This document shows, piece after piece, positions 1 to 7,638 of a stretch of 32,063 bases of DNA. The position numbers and the translations under genes were made by a program. Positions within the stretch are counted from its first letter, which is position 1. Each line of letters starts with the position of its first letter. Location of the stretch: contig JADGPW010000089.1 in assembly GCA_017882265.1 (NCBI GenBank), positions 1-32,063 on the forward strand. Direction: 5' to 3'. Under the pieces are notes generated by a model. That model was not told the DNA's origin. It did not search any database and saw only the letters and a program-made list of their open reading frames with translations. This stretch comes from Chitinophagaceae bacterium (GTDB lineage: Bacteria; Bacteroidota; Bacteroidia; Chitinophagales; Chitinophagaceae).

Positions 1-165
1 GCCATCGTAATAGGCAGTGAAGAAAAAGGTATTTATCCGGCCCTGCTGAAGAGTTGTGACGAAAAGATCAGAATCCCGATGAAGGGGGATTTTGAATCAC
101 TAAATGTATCGGTGGCGACCGGGATCATTTTATATGAAGTAATGAAACAAAGAATTCTATCCTGA
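1..165 (+). CDS. TrmH/SpoU-family RNA 2'-O-methyltransferase, C-terminal fragment
   Basis: The reading frame is open from the first base and ends with TGA at 163-165, giving the last 54 residues of a protein that starts outside the window. The fragment has the two C-terminal SPOUT motifs that form the SAM-binding trefoil knot: IGSEEKGI near its start and IPM...ESLNVSVA further on. These are typical of TrmH/RlmB-type enzymes, which methylate ribose 2'-OH groups in tRNA or rRNA. The target (tRNA Gm18, 23S rRNA G2251 or another) cannot be told from this part. It lies 37 bases before the next gene on the same strand. Confidence 0.85.
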   Translation, partial: AIVIGSEEKGIYPALLKSCDEKIRIPMKGDFESLNVSVATGIILYEVMKQRILS

Positions 166-202
166 ATTTCCAAATGAGAGAATCTAACTAAACGGCTCAG
201 TA

Positions 203-1123
203 GTGGGTAATAACCAGCATAATGAAAGTTTTCAGGTTCCCCCTTTAGGGGGCGGAGGGGGTATCAAACTTATTGAATGCCCCCGGGATGCTATGCAGGG
301 ATGGAAAACCATTATTCCTACTTCTAAAAAAACAGAGTATATCAACTCATTACTAAAGGTCGGTTTTGATACCATTGATTTCGGCAGTTTTGTTTCTCCG
401 AAGCTGATTCCCCAGATGGCGGATACGGCTGATGTAGTCAGGAATTTGGTCCCGATGAATATCGGGATAGGAATTGGTTGTCCGAAACTGCTTGCCATTA
501 TTGCGAACCTGCGTGGAGCAGAAGAGGCTAGTATTTTTGATGAGATAACTTATCTTGGTTTTCCTTTTTCAGTATCGGAGACCTTCCAGGAACGAAATAC
601 CAATTCTTCTATTGAAGGTTCCCTGGAACGGGTAGAAAATATCCAGGGTCTTTGCATAAAAGCCGGAAAGCAATTAGTGGTTTATATCTCTATGGCCTTT
701 GGTAATCCTTATGGGGATCGTTACTCAGAAGAGATCGTCTTTGAATGGGTGAATAAACTGGTAGCGATGGATATCGGGATCATTTCACTTGCTGATACTG
801 TAGGGGTAGCTACTCCGGAACAGGTGTATGATATGACCGAATACCTTATTGATTCATTACCCTCTGTCGAGATCGGGGTTCACCTCCATTCCACGCCCTC
901 TAACTGGAAGGAAAAATTAGAAGCTGCCCTTAAAGCCGGTTGCAAAAGATTTGATGGCGCCCTGAAAGGAATAGGGGGCTGCCCTATGGCCAATGATGAA
1001 CTGGTGGGAAATATGAATACGGAATGGATGATACAATATTTTGAAGAAAATAATTTGCTGCCTATGCTGAATAAAAACGCTTTAGAGGAAAGTCTACGGA
1101 TCGCCGGGGAAATATTTGTATAA
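203..1123 (+). CDS. Hydroxymethylglutaryl-CoA lyase
   Basis: This enzyme cleaves 3-hydroxy-3-methylglutaryl-CoA to acetoacetate and acetyl-CoA, the last step of leucine breakdown. Numbered from the GTG at 203, the DRE-TIM metallolyase barrel shows the key residues: R28-D29 in ECPRDAMQG, metal ligands H227 and H229 in GVHLHST, and the catalytic cysteine C260 in GIGGCPMANDELVGN. Total length is 306 aa, close to the family norm of about 290-300. The start is unusual. No ATG lies between the upstream stop and the conserved core, so GTG 203 is the best available start. It adds about 20 residues, part of which (PPLGGGGG) is encoded by a GC-rich palindrome. The TAA stop directly abuts the next ATG, so the two genes are probably cotranscribed. 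Confidence 0.9.
   Translation: MGNNQHNESFQVPPLGGGGGIKLIECPRDAMQGWKTIIPTSKKTEYINSLLKVGFDTIDFGSFVSPKLIPQMADTADVVRNLVPMNIGIGIGCPKLLAIIANLRGAEEASIFDEITYLGFPFSVSETFQERNTNSSIEGSLERVENIQGLCIKAGKQLVVYISMAFGNPYGDRYSEEIVFEWVNKLVAMDIGIISLADTVGVATPEQVYDMTEYLIDSLPSVEIGVHLHSTPSNWKEKLEAALKAGCKRFDGALKGIGGCPMANDELVGNMNTEWMIQYFEENNLLPMLNKNALEESLRIAGEIFV
239..262. repeat. GC-rich palindromic repeat at the 5' end of the HMG-CoA lyase gene
   Basis: Five Cs (239-243), TTTA, and five Gs (248-252) form a short palindrome, followed by a second G-rich run (257-261). A related string, read on the other strand, lies just after pnp at about 9818-9838 (five Cs, AAA, five Cs, TAAAGGG). Such C5-TTTA-G5 strings are usually intergenic in this group of bacteria. 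Here the element is translated. Confidence 0.6.
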
Positions 1124-1597
1124 ATGAAACTATCGCTTACCAGGAACAGCCATAAACCGCATATCATAAAATATATCCGCGACAACGGATCTATAACATG
1201 GATGCATGCTGACGAATTCTTTGTACGGCACGACCTTAGTCATTATGCGATTGAAAAGGCATTGCAGTATACATCGGCCTTTATGGGTATGTTGAATAAA
1301 GGAATGGATATCAACGATTTTGAGGACAGGGAAAAAAGAAAACAAATGAATGTTACCCGGGAAGCTATCCATGCTGAACAGTTGGCAATTTTATTTTTGA
1401 TGGAAACTGAACAGGAAAATTTTGATGCATTCAACGAAATATACAGTCAGTCTTTTACTAATAATGAAACTCCTTCTTCTTTACCATCTTTACATGCAAT
1501 TCAGCTTTTGGAGATCAGAAATTCACTACTGCTGTTATTGAAAAGCTGGCAGGAATTGCCAGCCGATGAAACCATGACCTTAAACTTTGATTGCTGA
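1124..1597 (+). CDS. Conserved-looking hypothetical protein, 157 aa
   Basis: I do not recognise this family. The ATG at 1124 follows the HMG-CoA lyase stop with no gap, and its TGA is two bases before the next ATG, so it sits inside a tightly packed operon. This is the main argument that it is real. The protein is soluble-looking with no signal peptide or membrane segment. It has an N-terminal part with HDLSHYAIEKAL, a central charged stretch (FEDREKRKQMNVTREAIHAEQ) and helical leucine-rich segments near the C-terminus. The position of conserved His and Glu residues might suggest a small helical enzyme or binding protein, but no catalytic motif can be named. Confidence 0.75.
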   Translation: MKLSLTRNSHKPHIIKYIRDNGSITWMHADEFFVRHDLSHYAIEKALQYTSAFMGMLNKGMDINDFEDREKRKQMNVTREAIHAEQLAILFLMETEQENFDAFNEIYSQSFTNNETPSSLPSLHAIQLLEIRNSLLLLLKSWQELPADETMTLNFDC

Positions 1598-1599
1598 GT

Positions 1600-2601
1600 A
1601 TGGAATTCCAGTTACCCATAAACATAAGGCCCTTGCCCCGGCCAATTTACTACAAAGATCATATCCTGCTTATGGGCTCCTGTTTTACAGAACATATAGG
1701 GGATGCTTTAAGCGAAGTTAAATTCTCAACATTTCAAAACCCCAATGGTATCCTGTTTGATCCCCTGAGCGGATGTAAAAGCCTTATATCCTATACTCAG
1801 AACAGGCATTACAAAGAGAGTGACCTGTTTCAGTTAAATGAAGTATGGCATAGCTGGCAACATCACTCAAAATTTTCTGGTATGAATCCTGAGGTGGTGA
1901 TTCGGACGATTAACGAATCGCAACAAAAGGCGCATGCGTTTATAAAGAAAGCTGACTGGATCATTATTACATTGGGTTCGGCTTTTTCTTATAGGCTCAA
2001 TGGTCTCACCCCCAACCCCTCTCCTGGCGGAGAGGGGAGCAATGTGGCCAACTGTCACAGGGCACCGGCCCAATGGTTCGATAAAAAGTTGCTGGAAACT
2101 GATAGTATCGTATCCAAGCTTGGTGATTGTATTACAGAATTATTGAAATTTAATCCCAAACTGAATTTTATATTCACGGTAAGCCCGGTACGACATGTTC
2201 GTGACGGTGTAGTGGAAAATAACAGGAGTAAAGCAAGGCTGATCGAATCCGTTCACCATATCGTCGAACAATTTGAACAGGCCCATTATTTTCCGGCTTA
2301 TGAACTAGTGATCGATGTACTCAGGGATTACCGTTTTTATGATATTGATCTTGTTCATCCAAACTATGCCGCCACGGATTATGTGCTGGAAAAATTTGCA
2401 GATTCCTGTATTGATACTTCATCCCGTGAACTAATGACGGAACTGAAGGATATTATTATTGCCAGGAAGCATAAAGCATTTCAACCTGCCACAACCGCTC
2501 ACCGGCAGTTTTTACGGGTGTATCATGAAAAAACAAAGGCCTTAAAGGAGAAATATCCATTTCTTGACCTGGAAAAGGAGTTGATCTATTTTAATTCCTG
2601 A
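1600..2601 (+). CDS. GSCFA domain protein
   Basis: The family-naming motif is present as MGSCFTEHIG (G26-S27-C28-F29), followed by NPNGILFDP and ending with a VHPNYAATDYV-type segment. GSCFA proteins are SGNH-hydrolase-like and thought to act on acyl or acetyl esters of glycans, but their substrates are largely unknown. I chose ATG 1600 because the protein then begins MEFQLPINIR, as homologues do. A TTG nine bases upstream would overlap the previous gene. Residues 136-146 (LTPNPSPGGEG) are encoded by a perfect GC-rich hairpin repeat. They sit in the loop before VANCHRAPA, so the fold is probably kept. Membership of the operon beginning at 203 follows from the two-base gap upstream. Confidence 0.85.
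   Translation: MEFQLPINIRPLPRPIYYKDHILLMGSCFTEHIGDALSEVKFSTFQNPNGILFDPLSGCKSLISYTQNRHYKESDLFQLNEVWHSWQHHSKFSGMNPEVVIRTINESQQKAHAFIKKADWIIITLGSAFSYRLNGLTPNPSPGGEGSNVANCHRAPAQWFDKKLLETDSIVSKLGDCITELLKFNPKLNFIFTVSPVRHVRDGVVENNRSKARLIESVHHIVEQFEQAHYFPAYELVIDVLRDYRFYDIDLVHPNYAATDYVLEKFADSCIDTSSRELMTELKDIIIARKHKAFQPATTAHRQFLRVYHEKTKALKEKYPFLDLEKELIYFNS
2016..2037. repeat. In-frame hairpin repeat inside the GSCFA gene
   Basis: Nine-base arms CCCCTCTCC (2016-2024) and GGAGAGGGG (2029-2037) flank a TGGC loop. The surrounding string reads as L-T-P-N-P-S-P-G-G-E-G in frame. The core CTGGCGGAGAG also occurs in the hairpin after rpsO (7354-7381), so this is a dispersed element rather than native gene sequence. 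Confidence 0.75.
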
Positions 2602-2615
2602 TCCATTCTGGTTTT

Positions 2616-2900
2616 ATGAAAATCATTAAATGGTTTATAAGGATATTATTCTGGTTACAGGCTTTTGCAGCCCCTCTGATTCTTTTTGGAATAATTGCAT
2701 TTTTTGTTTATTCCAAAGGAGAAAGATATACGGTTATTGCTATGGTATTATTGGGAATTGGCGTGGTATCCGGAGTCATTATTGCAGAATATATAAGGAG
2801 AAAGATCGGGCTGGAAATTTTCTTTGCGCGAATGTATGGACCCAATAAGATGGATAAAAATGAGGAACCGGAAAAGGACAATCAACAGGATACTTTATAA
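2616..2900 (+). CDS. Small two-helix membrane protein, 94 aa
   Basis: The protein has two predicted membrane helices, at about residues 8-32 and 38-59. A basic segment (YIRRK) and a hydrophilic, acidic and Asn/Gln-rich tail follow (KMDKNEEPEKDNQQD). The ATG at 2616 lies 14 bases after the GSCFA stop on the same strand, so it is probably the last gene of that operon. No family is recognised. Its 3' end overlaps the 3' end of the convergent galM gene by 19 bases (2882-2900). I see no terminator between them, so the two transcripts probably overlap. Confidence 0.65.
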   Translation: MKIIKWFIRILFWLQAFAAPLILFGIIAFFVYSKGERYTVIAMVLLGIGVVSGVIIAEYIRRKIGLEIFFARMYGPNKMDKNEEPEKDNQQDTL

Positions 2901-3937
2901 ATTGTCTTATGATAATACACTTCCCCCGGATGTAAAATGGAATTGGGAAAATGCGGGATATTGACCGCATTGGTATGCTTATGTGTTTCCAGGCAAAAGC
3001 CCGAAAAAGGGCCGTAGCAGATACCATTTTTACCTTTTACTACAGGTGTCCATTTGCCTGAATAAAAATGTAAAACAGGCTGGTTCGAATATACCTGTAA
3101 ATGCGTTTTTGATTTCCCCGATCTTGCTTCAGCTACTAATAAAATATTCCCGGATGGATTTTTATTATCCAGTACAAAGCTCCTGTCATATTCATCCACA
3201 TGGGTTAGTCCTTCCCCAATGGAGCGAAATTCGCGGAAATCAAAAGCCGTGTTGGCCACCGGAAGAATATTACCGGTAGCGGTAAGAGTAGGATCCTGTT
3301 CCAGCATCGTAGATGCATATATCTTTACTTCATGATCCCTGATCGTACCCTCGCCATTATTTAAATTAAAATAACTATGATGGGTAAGGTTGACAGGCGT
3401 TGGTTGATCACAGATGGCCCTGTATTCATAGCTTAGTTCATTTTTTTCATTCAGTTCAAAACGGATGATCACTTCCAGGTTACCGGGGAATCCTTCTTCC
3501 CCCTCCTCGCTGGTATATTTTAATTCCAGGAATGCCTGCGGTTGTTCTCCCTGCGAAATAAATTGCCAGACTTTTTTGTCAAAACCGTTTAGCCCCCCAT
3601 GCAACTGTTCACCGTTCTGGTTACTGGAAAGAATATATTGTTTTCCATTTAATTCAAACCTGGAATTTTTGATCCGGTTGGCATAACGCCCGATCGCGGC
3701 TCCAAACCAGGGGTATTGCTGCAGGTAAGCCGGAGTTGAATAATCTTCTATTTTGTCAAAACCCAATACGATATCATTCCATATTCCCGCTCCGCTCTTA
3801 ATTTTATAAGAAGTGATAATAGCACCGAAGTTGGAAATGATCACCTCGGTTCCTTTTGCATTGCTCAATGTGAACAAATAAATATCTTCACCGGCAGAAT
3901 GTGTAAAACAATATTGTTGTTGGATAAGCATTCTCAT
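2882..3937 (-). CDS. galM: Aldose 1-epimerase (mutarotase)
   Basis: GalM interconverts the alpha and beta anomers of galactose and glucose, giving galactokinase its alpha-galactose substrate. Length is 351 aa, normal for the family. Conserved residues are visible: R84 in GRYANRI, H113 in NGEQLHGG, the catalytic acid H187 in NLTHHSYFNLN, and the catalytic base E317 in GFCLETHKHTNA. The family usually has an Asn just before the catalytic His, and here it is His. No signal peptide is seen, so it acts in the cytoplasm. It is divergent from galK with only 22 bases between the start codons, which implies shared or overlapping promoters and co-regulation. Confidence 0.93.
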   Translation of the reverse strand: MRMLIQQQYCFTHSAGEDIYLFTLSNAKGTEVIISNFGAIITSYKIKSGAGIWNDIVLGFDKIEDYSTPAYLQQYPWFGAAIGRYANRIKNSRFELNGKQYILSSNQNGEQLHGGLNGFDKKVWQFISQGEQPQAFLELKYTSEEGEEGFPGNLEVIIRFELNEKNELSYEYRAICDQPTPVNLTHHSYFNLNNGEGTIRDHEVKIYASTMLEQDPTLTATGNILPVANTAFDFREFRSIGEGLTHVDEYDRSFVLDNKNPSGNILLVAEARSGKSKTHLQVYSNQPVLHFYSGKWTPVVKGKNGICYGPFSGFCLETHKHTNAVNIPHFPNSILHPGEVYYHKTIYKVSC

Positions 3938-3959
3938 TCAAAATAGGAAAATTAAAGAG

Positions 3960-5117
3960 ATGATGGATGAATTAATCAAAGAATTCCGCAATCGTTTTCA
4001 TAAAGGACCGGAGCGTATTTTCTTTTGCCCCGGCCGTATTAACCTGATCGGTGAGCATATTGACTATAATGGCGGTACCGTGATGCCCTGCGCCATTTCA
4101 TTGGGTACTTACCTTGCCGTAAGCAGGAATATTGATAAATGTTTCCGTTTTCAATGCCTGAATTTTCCGGAGACAGCCGATTTACACCTTCAGGAATCGT
4201 ATTCCAAAACCGGTAAACAGTGGTTTAATTATCCATTAGGGGTCATTAATTATTTTTTACAGGAAGGACATGATCTTTCAGGGCTGGATATGCTATTTTA
4301 CGGGAATCTCCCTATCGGCGCCGGGCTCTCTTCTTCGGCATCCATTGAGGTGCTGACGGCTTTTGCCCTGGATGAAATTTTTCAAAAGGGTATTTCCAGG
4401 AAAGCTATGGCCATATTGTCGAGGAAAGTTGAAAATGAATTTATTGGCGTCAACTGTGGCATTATGGACCAGTTCACAGTGGCAATGGGACGGAGAAAAA
4501 CCGCCCTGCTGCTGAATTGTGATACGCTTGACTACGAATATTTACCATTTGAGACGGGAGCTTATATATTAGTTATCATCAACAGCAATAAACAAAGAAA
4601 ACTGGCCGACTCAAAATACAATGAACGATTTACCGAATGTGGGGCCGCCTTAAAATTACTTAAACAGGGATCAGGTATTAACAATTTGTGTGAGATGAGT
4701 ATCGCTGAATTTGAGTTGAAAAGACATTTGATCAATAACCCGGTACTGGAAAAGCGGGCGTTGCATGTGATCAGCGAAAATGCGAGAGTGGCAGATGCCG
4801 CGATCGCATTACAAACGGGGGACCTGGAAGTCTTTGGTAAACTGATGTACGCTTCTCATCAATCATTGAGAGATTTATATGAAGTGTCAGGCAAAGAACT
4901 GGATACCATTGTTGATTTTTGCAGGACTTATCGTGGTTGTATCGGCGCCCGTATGACGGGTGCAGGTTTTGGCGGTTGTGCTATCGCATTAATCAAAGAG
5001 GATCAGATTGATGATTTTTCCATAAAACTCACAGGTTATTACAGGAAACAGATCGGTACTGCACCGGATATTTTTGCTTCGGAACCGGGAGAGGGGGTAA
5101 GAGAACTTAAACCCTGA
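3960..5117 (+). CDS. galK: Galactokinase
   Basis: GalK phosphorylates alpha-D-galactose to galactose 1-phosphate, the entry step of the Leloir pathway. The GHMP-kinase motifs are intact. The galactokinase signature is PGRINLIGEHIDYNGG (residues 24-39, with R26, E32 and D35), the ATP loop is PIGAGLSSSAS (118-128), the catalytic base is D170 in CGIMDQF, and the third GHMP motif is RMTGAGFGGCAI near the C-terminus. Length is 385 aa, as expected. Two ATG codons stand in tandem at 3960 and 3963, and either may be used. It diverges from galM. No galT or galE, and no transporter, is present in the window, so the pathway must be completed elsewhere. Confidence 0.95.
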   Translation: MMDELIKEFRNRFHKGPERIFFCPGRINLIGEHIDYNGGTVMPCAISLGTYLAVSRNIDKCFRFQCLNFPETADLHLQESYSKTGKQWFNYPLGVINYFLQEGHDLSGLDMLFYGNLPIGAGLSSSASIEVLTAFALDEIFQKGISRKAMAILSRKVENEFIGVNCGIMDQFTVAMGRRKTALLLNCDTLDYEYLPFETGAYILVIINSNKQRKLADSKYNERFTECGAALKLLKQGSGINNLCEMSIAEFELKRHLINNPVLEKRALHVISENARVADAAIALQTGDLEVFGKLMYASHQSLRDLYEVSGKELDTIVDFCRTYRGCIGARMTGAGFGGCAIALIKEDQIDDFSIKLTGYYRKQIGTAPDIFASEPGEGVRELKP

Positions 5118-5182
5118 AATTGTAATGGCTGCTCAGAAACACTTCCAGTTCCCCTAATAAAGTTGCCTGGTTCTTTGCCCGG

Positions 5183-6181
5183 TCAAAATTCTGCTCCGGG
5201 TATATCACCATCAAGGTAATCAGCAAGGAAACGCAGGGCCTGCATATAAGTCATTATAATCCCGGCATAATGGATATATTTTTTTTCCGGGCCCGTAAGC
5301 AATTTTCCCATTCCATCGAGGTACCCATTCAGGATGGCATCATAATAATCTTTACGAATACCGAGTTCGCCAATAAGGGTACTGTTCTCATCTTCGCCTG
5401 GAGTCATCGAACGGATCATATCACCGATATCAGAAAAAAAATAACCGGGCATCGCCGTGTCAAAGTCAACCGGGCAGATCACCAGGCCCGTTTCTTCATC
5501 AAAAAGTATGTTGGATATCTTCGCATCATGATGCATCACCCGCTGCGGGAACTCTTCTGATTCAGTTAGTACATCATAAAAATTAGTATATCGTTCTCTT
5601 TTTTTCAATTCATTTATTAAAGCTGAAGCTTTTTGTAATCGTTCATAATTCCTGCTATGTATCGATCGCTGGAATTGTTTAAATCGGTTGGAGAGATTAT
5701 GAAAACCAGAAATAACGGGTTGGAGAAGACCGGGATCAAAATCTTCAAGATTGGCTGTAAAACCGGCAAAAGTCTGCGCGACCACTTTTACCTGGGTAAC
5801 GTTTTCAGGAATCATGAGTGTCTGGGCTCCCGTTATAAATTCGAACACTCTCCAGTACTGATCCCAGCTATCACAGAATAAGCCTGCATCGCCGGGGAAA
5901 TATTTTGGTTCAGGGATGAAAAAACCCGTGTTTGTCTGTAAATGCTTCCAGAGCATTTCATAATTGTGCTGAACCGCCGGGGGATCGGGGAAAACGGTCT
6001 GATTGATCCTTTGCAGTAAAAATGAATCGCCCGTTAGTTTGCTGGTTACTTTATATGATTCATTAATGATACCTTCCGAAACAGGAATAACAGTATATTC
6101 ATGGATAACTTCTGTTATCGGCCCCCCCGGGCGGGAAAATGTATAGGCATCCAGGGCTTCCTGGTAAGACGCTGGTTTCAT
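5183..6181 (-). CDS. Aminoglycoside-phosphotransferase-fold sugar kinase, NahK-like
   Basis: The 332-aa protein has the APH/choline-kinase fold. An N-terminal ATP-binding region (FLLQRINQTVF) is followed by the catalytic loop MHHDAKISNILFD (H218, D219, K221, N224) and the metal site VDFDTAMPGYFFSDIGDMIR (D239, D241). The DxDTxMPG...DxGDxIR pattern is characteristic of N-acetylhexosamine 1-kinases (NahK/LnpB), which phosphorylate GlcNAc or GalNAc at the anomeric carbon. Together with the neighbouring galM and galK, this suggests salvage of galactose and amino-sugars from glycans. Substrate choice is an inference, as related APH-fold kinases act on other small molecules. It is convergent with galK, 65 bases apart, with no clear terminator between them. 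Confidence 0.8.
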   Translation of the reverse strand: MKPASYQEALDAYTFSRPGGPITEVIHEYTVIPVSEGIINESYKVTSKLTGDSFLLQRINQTVFPDPPAVQHNYEMLWKHLQTNTGFFIPEPKYFPGDAGLFCDSWDQYWRVFEFITGAQTLMIPENVTQVKVVAQTFAGFTANLEDFDPGLLQPVISGFHNLSNRFKQFQRSIHSRNYERLQKASALINELKKRERYTNFYDVLTESEEFPQRVMHHDAKISNILFDEETGLVICPVDFDTAMPGYFFSDIGDMIRSMTPGEDENSTLIGELGIRKDYYDAILNGYLDGMGKLLTGPEKKYIHYAGIIMTYMQALRFLADYLDGDIPGAEF

Positions 6182-6237
6182 GTTATAAATGAAATTTACT
6201 ATTTGCCATTGACCAATAATAAGTTTGATCAGGTAAA

Positions 6238-6840
6238 TTAATGTATCCTGTCGCCTCTGGGTGCCAGGTTTTTCATTACTCCTTTTTCATACTCGAGCCA
6301 TTCTTTCCAGCGTTTTCTAACTTTTTCCTTGTCCATATAGGTTTCGGCAAGATCAATGAAGAGCGTATAATGACCAGCTTCACTTTCCATAAACCGGCGG
6401 TAAAAAACCCGAAGGTATTCATCATCCAATCCCTCACTTAGTCTTTTGAAACGTTCACAACTCCTTGCTTCGATCAAGGCCATGATGAGAAGTTGATCCA
6501 GAAACCGTCCTTCATGATCACCCCCTTTTTGACTGAAAGTCAATAAAGCATTTACATATTCATCTTTCCTTTGCTTACCTAATTTAAGATTCCTTTTTCC
6601 CAGTTCGGCCATGACCAGTCGAAAATGGCCCCATTCTTCCATAACCACCGGGGAAAGTTCAGCCACCAGTTTTTCTTTATCGCTATATCGTTGAATAAGT
6701 GATATACAGGAAGAAGCGGCTTTTTGTTCGCAAAAAGCATGATCGGTGAGAATATCCTCCAAAGATCTTTCAGCAAGGTTCGCCCAGCGTGGATCGGTAG
6801 GCAACCGGAGACCTAAAATGTTCTTAATGTCTTCAATCAT
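6238..6840 (-). CDS. miaE: tRNA-(ms2io6A37) hydroxylase-family diiron protein
   Basis: MiaE is a ferritin-fold diiron monooxygenase that hydroxylates the isopentenyl group of 2-methylthio-N6-isopentenyladenosine at tRNA position 37. All expected iron ligands are seen: E38 in DHAFCEQKA, E69 and H72 in EEWGHF, E124 in LIEARSCERF, and E154 and H157 in ESEAGHY. The length of 200 aa fits. The gene lies just upstream of the sugar kinase on the same strand with a 56-base gap, but the functions are unrelated. Whether the gene has its own promoter is unclear. A near-consensus -7 box overlaps the start region (minus strand, about 6843-6853). Confidence 0.9.
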   Translation of the reverse strand: MIEDIKNILGLRLPTDPRWANLAERSLEDILTDHAFCEQKAASSCISLIQRYSDKEKLVAELSPVVMEEWGHFRLVMAELGKRNLKLGKQRKDEYVNALLTFSQKGGDHEGRFLDQLLIMALIEARSCERFKRLSEGLDDEYLRVFYRRFMESEAGHYTLFIDLAETYMDKEKVRKRWKEWLEYEKGVMKNLAPRGDRIH

Positions 6841-6872
6841 GAAACGAAATTAAGATTTGAGATGAGGGAAAT

Positions 6873-6951
6873 GGAATTAGGAATTTGGAATTTGGGTGAA
6901 CATTATTTCTTTAAGGAATCTACTAATTCCCAATTCCCAATTCCAAATTTC
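6873..6951. repeat. Heptad-periodic inverted repeat (GGAATTN type)
   Basis: The left arm (6873-6896) is built from seven-base words GGAATTA, GGAATTT, GGAATTT. The right arm (6923-6951) is the complementary series AATTCCC, AATTCCC, AATTCCA. The arms pair imperfectly around a 26-base AT-rich spacer. The element occupies the gap between divergent miaE and rpsO. Words of the same type recur at 12371-12436 and 13006-13093. Confidence 0.7.
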
Positions 6952-6995
6952 TGGATTACCAAGGCTAAGTAGTTGAAAAATAACGATATAAAGCT

Positions 6996-7026
6996 TTTGT
7001 TATTCAACATCCCTGTCATACCTTTG
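6996..7026 (+). promoter_or_regulatory. Bacteroidetes-type promoter of rpsO
   Basis: A -33 box TTTG (6996-6999) and a -7 box TACCTTTG (7019-7026) are separated by 19 bases, matching the Bacteroidetes consensus TTTG-N19..21-TAnnTTTG. The start codon of rpsO lies 52 bases downstream, leaving a short untranslated leader that could hold an S15-binding structure. None is evident by eye. Confidence 0.75.
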
Positions 7027-7078
7027 CGGCCGAAATAACCGGATGCAACAAAAAGATGAAATTATAAAAACTTAAAAG

Positions 7079-7348
7079 ATGCCATTAACAAAAGAGAAAA
7101 AAGCTACTATTTTAACTGCCACTACCGGGAAGGAAAAGAATACCGGTTCCATTGAGGGCCAGATCGCATTGCTGACAGAACGTATCAGCCAGATCAGCAA
7201 CCACCTTCAGCAAAACAAAAAAGATTTCTCCACACACAGGGGCCTGATGCAACTGGTAGGTAAACGAAAGAGTTTACTGAACTACCTGCAGAAAACTGAC
7301 CTGACGGGTTATCGCCAATTGATCGAGAAACTCGGGATCAGGAAGTAA
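7079..7348 (+). CDS. rpsO: 30S ribosomal protein S15
   Basis: The 89-aa protein is full length for S15, which binds the central domain of 16S rRNA early in 30S assembly and forms a bridge to the 50S subunit. Conserved S15 features are visible: GSIEGQIALLTERI in the N-terminal half, the rRNA-binding segment HLQQNKKDFSTHRGLMQLVGKRKSLLNYL, and the terminal YRQLIEKLGIRK. It is followed by pnp in the same direction, the widespread rpsO-pnp arrangement. A 290-base structured gap separates the two coding regions. The promoter upstream is one of the best matches in the window, as expected for a highly expressed ribosomal gene. Confidence 0.97.
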   Translation: MPLTKEKKATILTATTGKEKNTGSIEGQIALLTERISQISNHLQQNKKDFSTHRGLMQLVGKRKSLLNYLQKTDLTGYRQLIEKLGIRK

Positions 7349-7353
7349 GAAAC

Positions 7354-7381
7354 CCTAATCCGCCGCTGGCGGAGAGTTAGG
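7354..7381 (+). terminator. Hairpin after rpsO (repeat-derived, possible processing or termination site)
   Basis: CCTAA (7354-7358) pairs with TTAGG (7377-7381), and TCCGCC (7359-7364) pairs with GGCGGA (7368-7373), around a GCT loop and with a GAG bulge. There is no T-tract, so intrinsic termination is doubtful. It may protect the rpsO 3' end or simply be a copy of the GC-rich repeat also seen at 2016-2037. Confidence 0.45.
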
Positions 7382-7442
7382 AAAAATCATCATAAATGAT
7401 TCTTACCAATTTCACAAGGTGTTGGAATATGTATTCCGGTCA

Positions 7443-7551
7443 ATCAGTTTCAGCCATCTGGAGTCCTTTGTTCTTTAGCTAAATGGAATCGCAGAATCTT
7501 CAAAACCAATAGTTATTAGGAACAGCGAGGCGAAAACTGATAAGCTATCAG
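7443..7551 (+). promoter_or_regulatory. Possible structured leader of pnp with two alternative pairings
   Basis: ATCAGTTT (7443-7450) can pair with AAACTGAT (7534-7541). The same downstream segment is also the left half of a local hairpin CTGATA-AGC-TATCAG (7537-7551). The two pairings exclude each other, a layout compatible with a regulatory leader. pnp mRNA leaders are autoregulated through structure in enterobacteria. A role here is only inferred. Confidence 0.3.
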
Positions 7552-7638
7552 GATGCGTGAATAGCCAGGTAAAATAAAACATCTATAATCGTTTGAGTGT
7601 ATGGCAACATCCAACCTCAGACATCAAATATCGAACAT

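Noticed and set aside
7597-7638. GTG start 42 bases upstream of the pnp ATG
   Set aside because: The extra residues (MYGNIQPQTSNIEH) are not like PNPase N-termini, and ATG 7639 gives the expected beginning.
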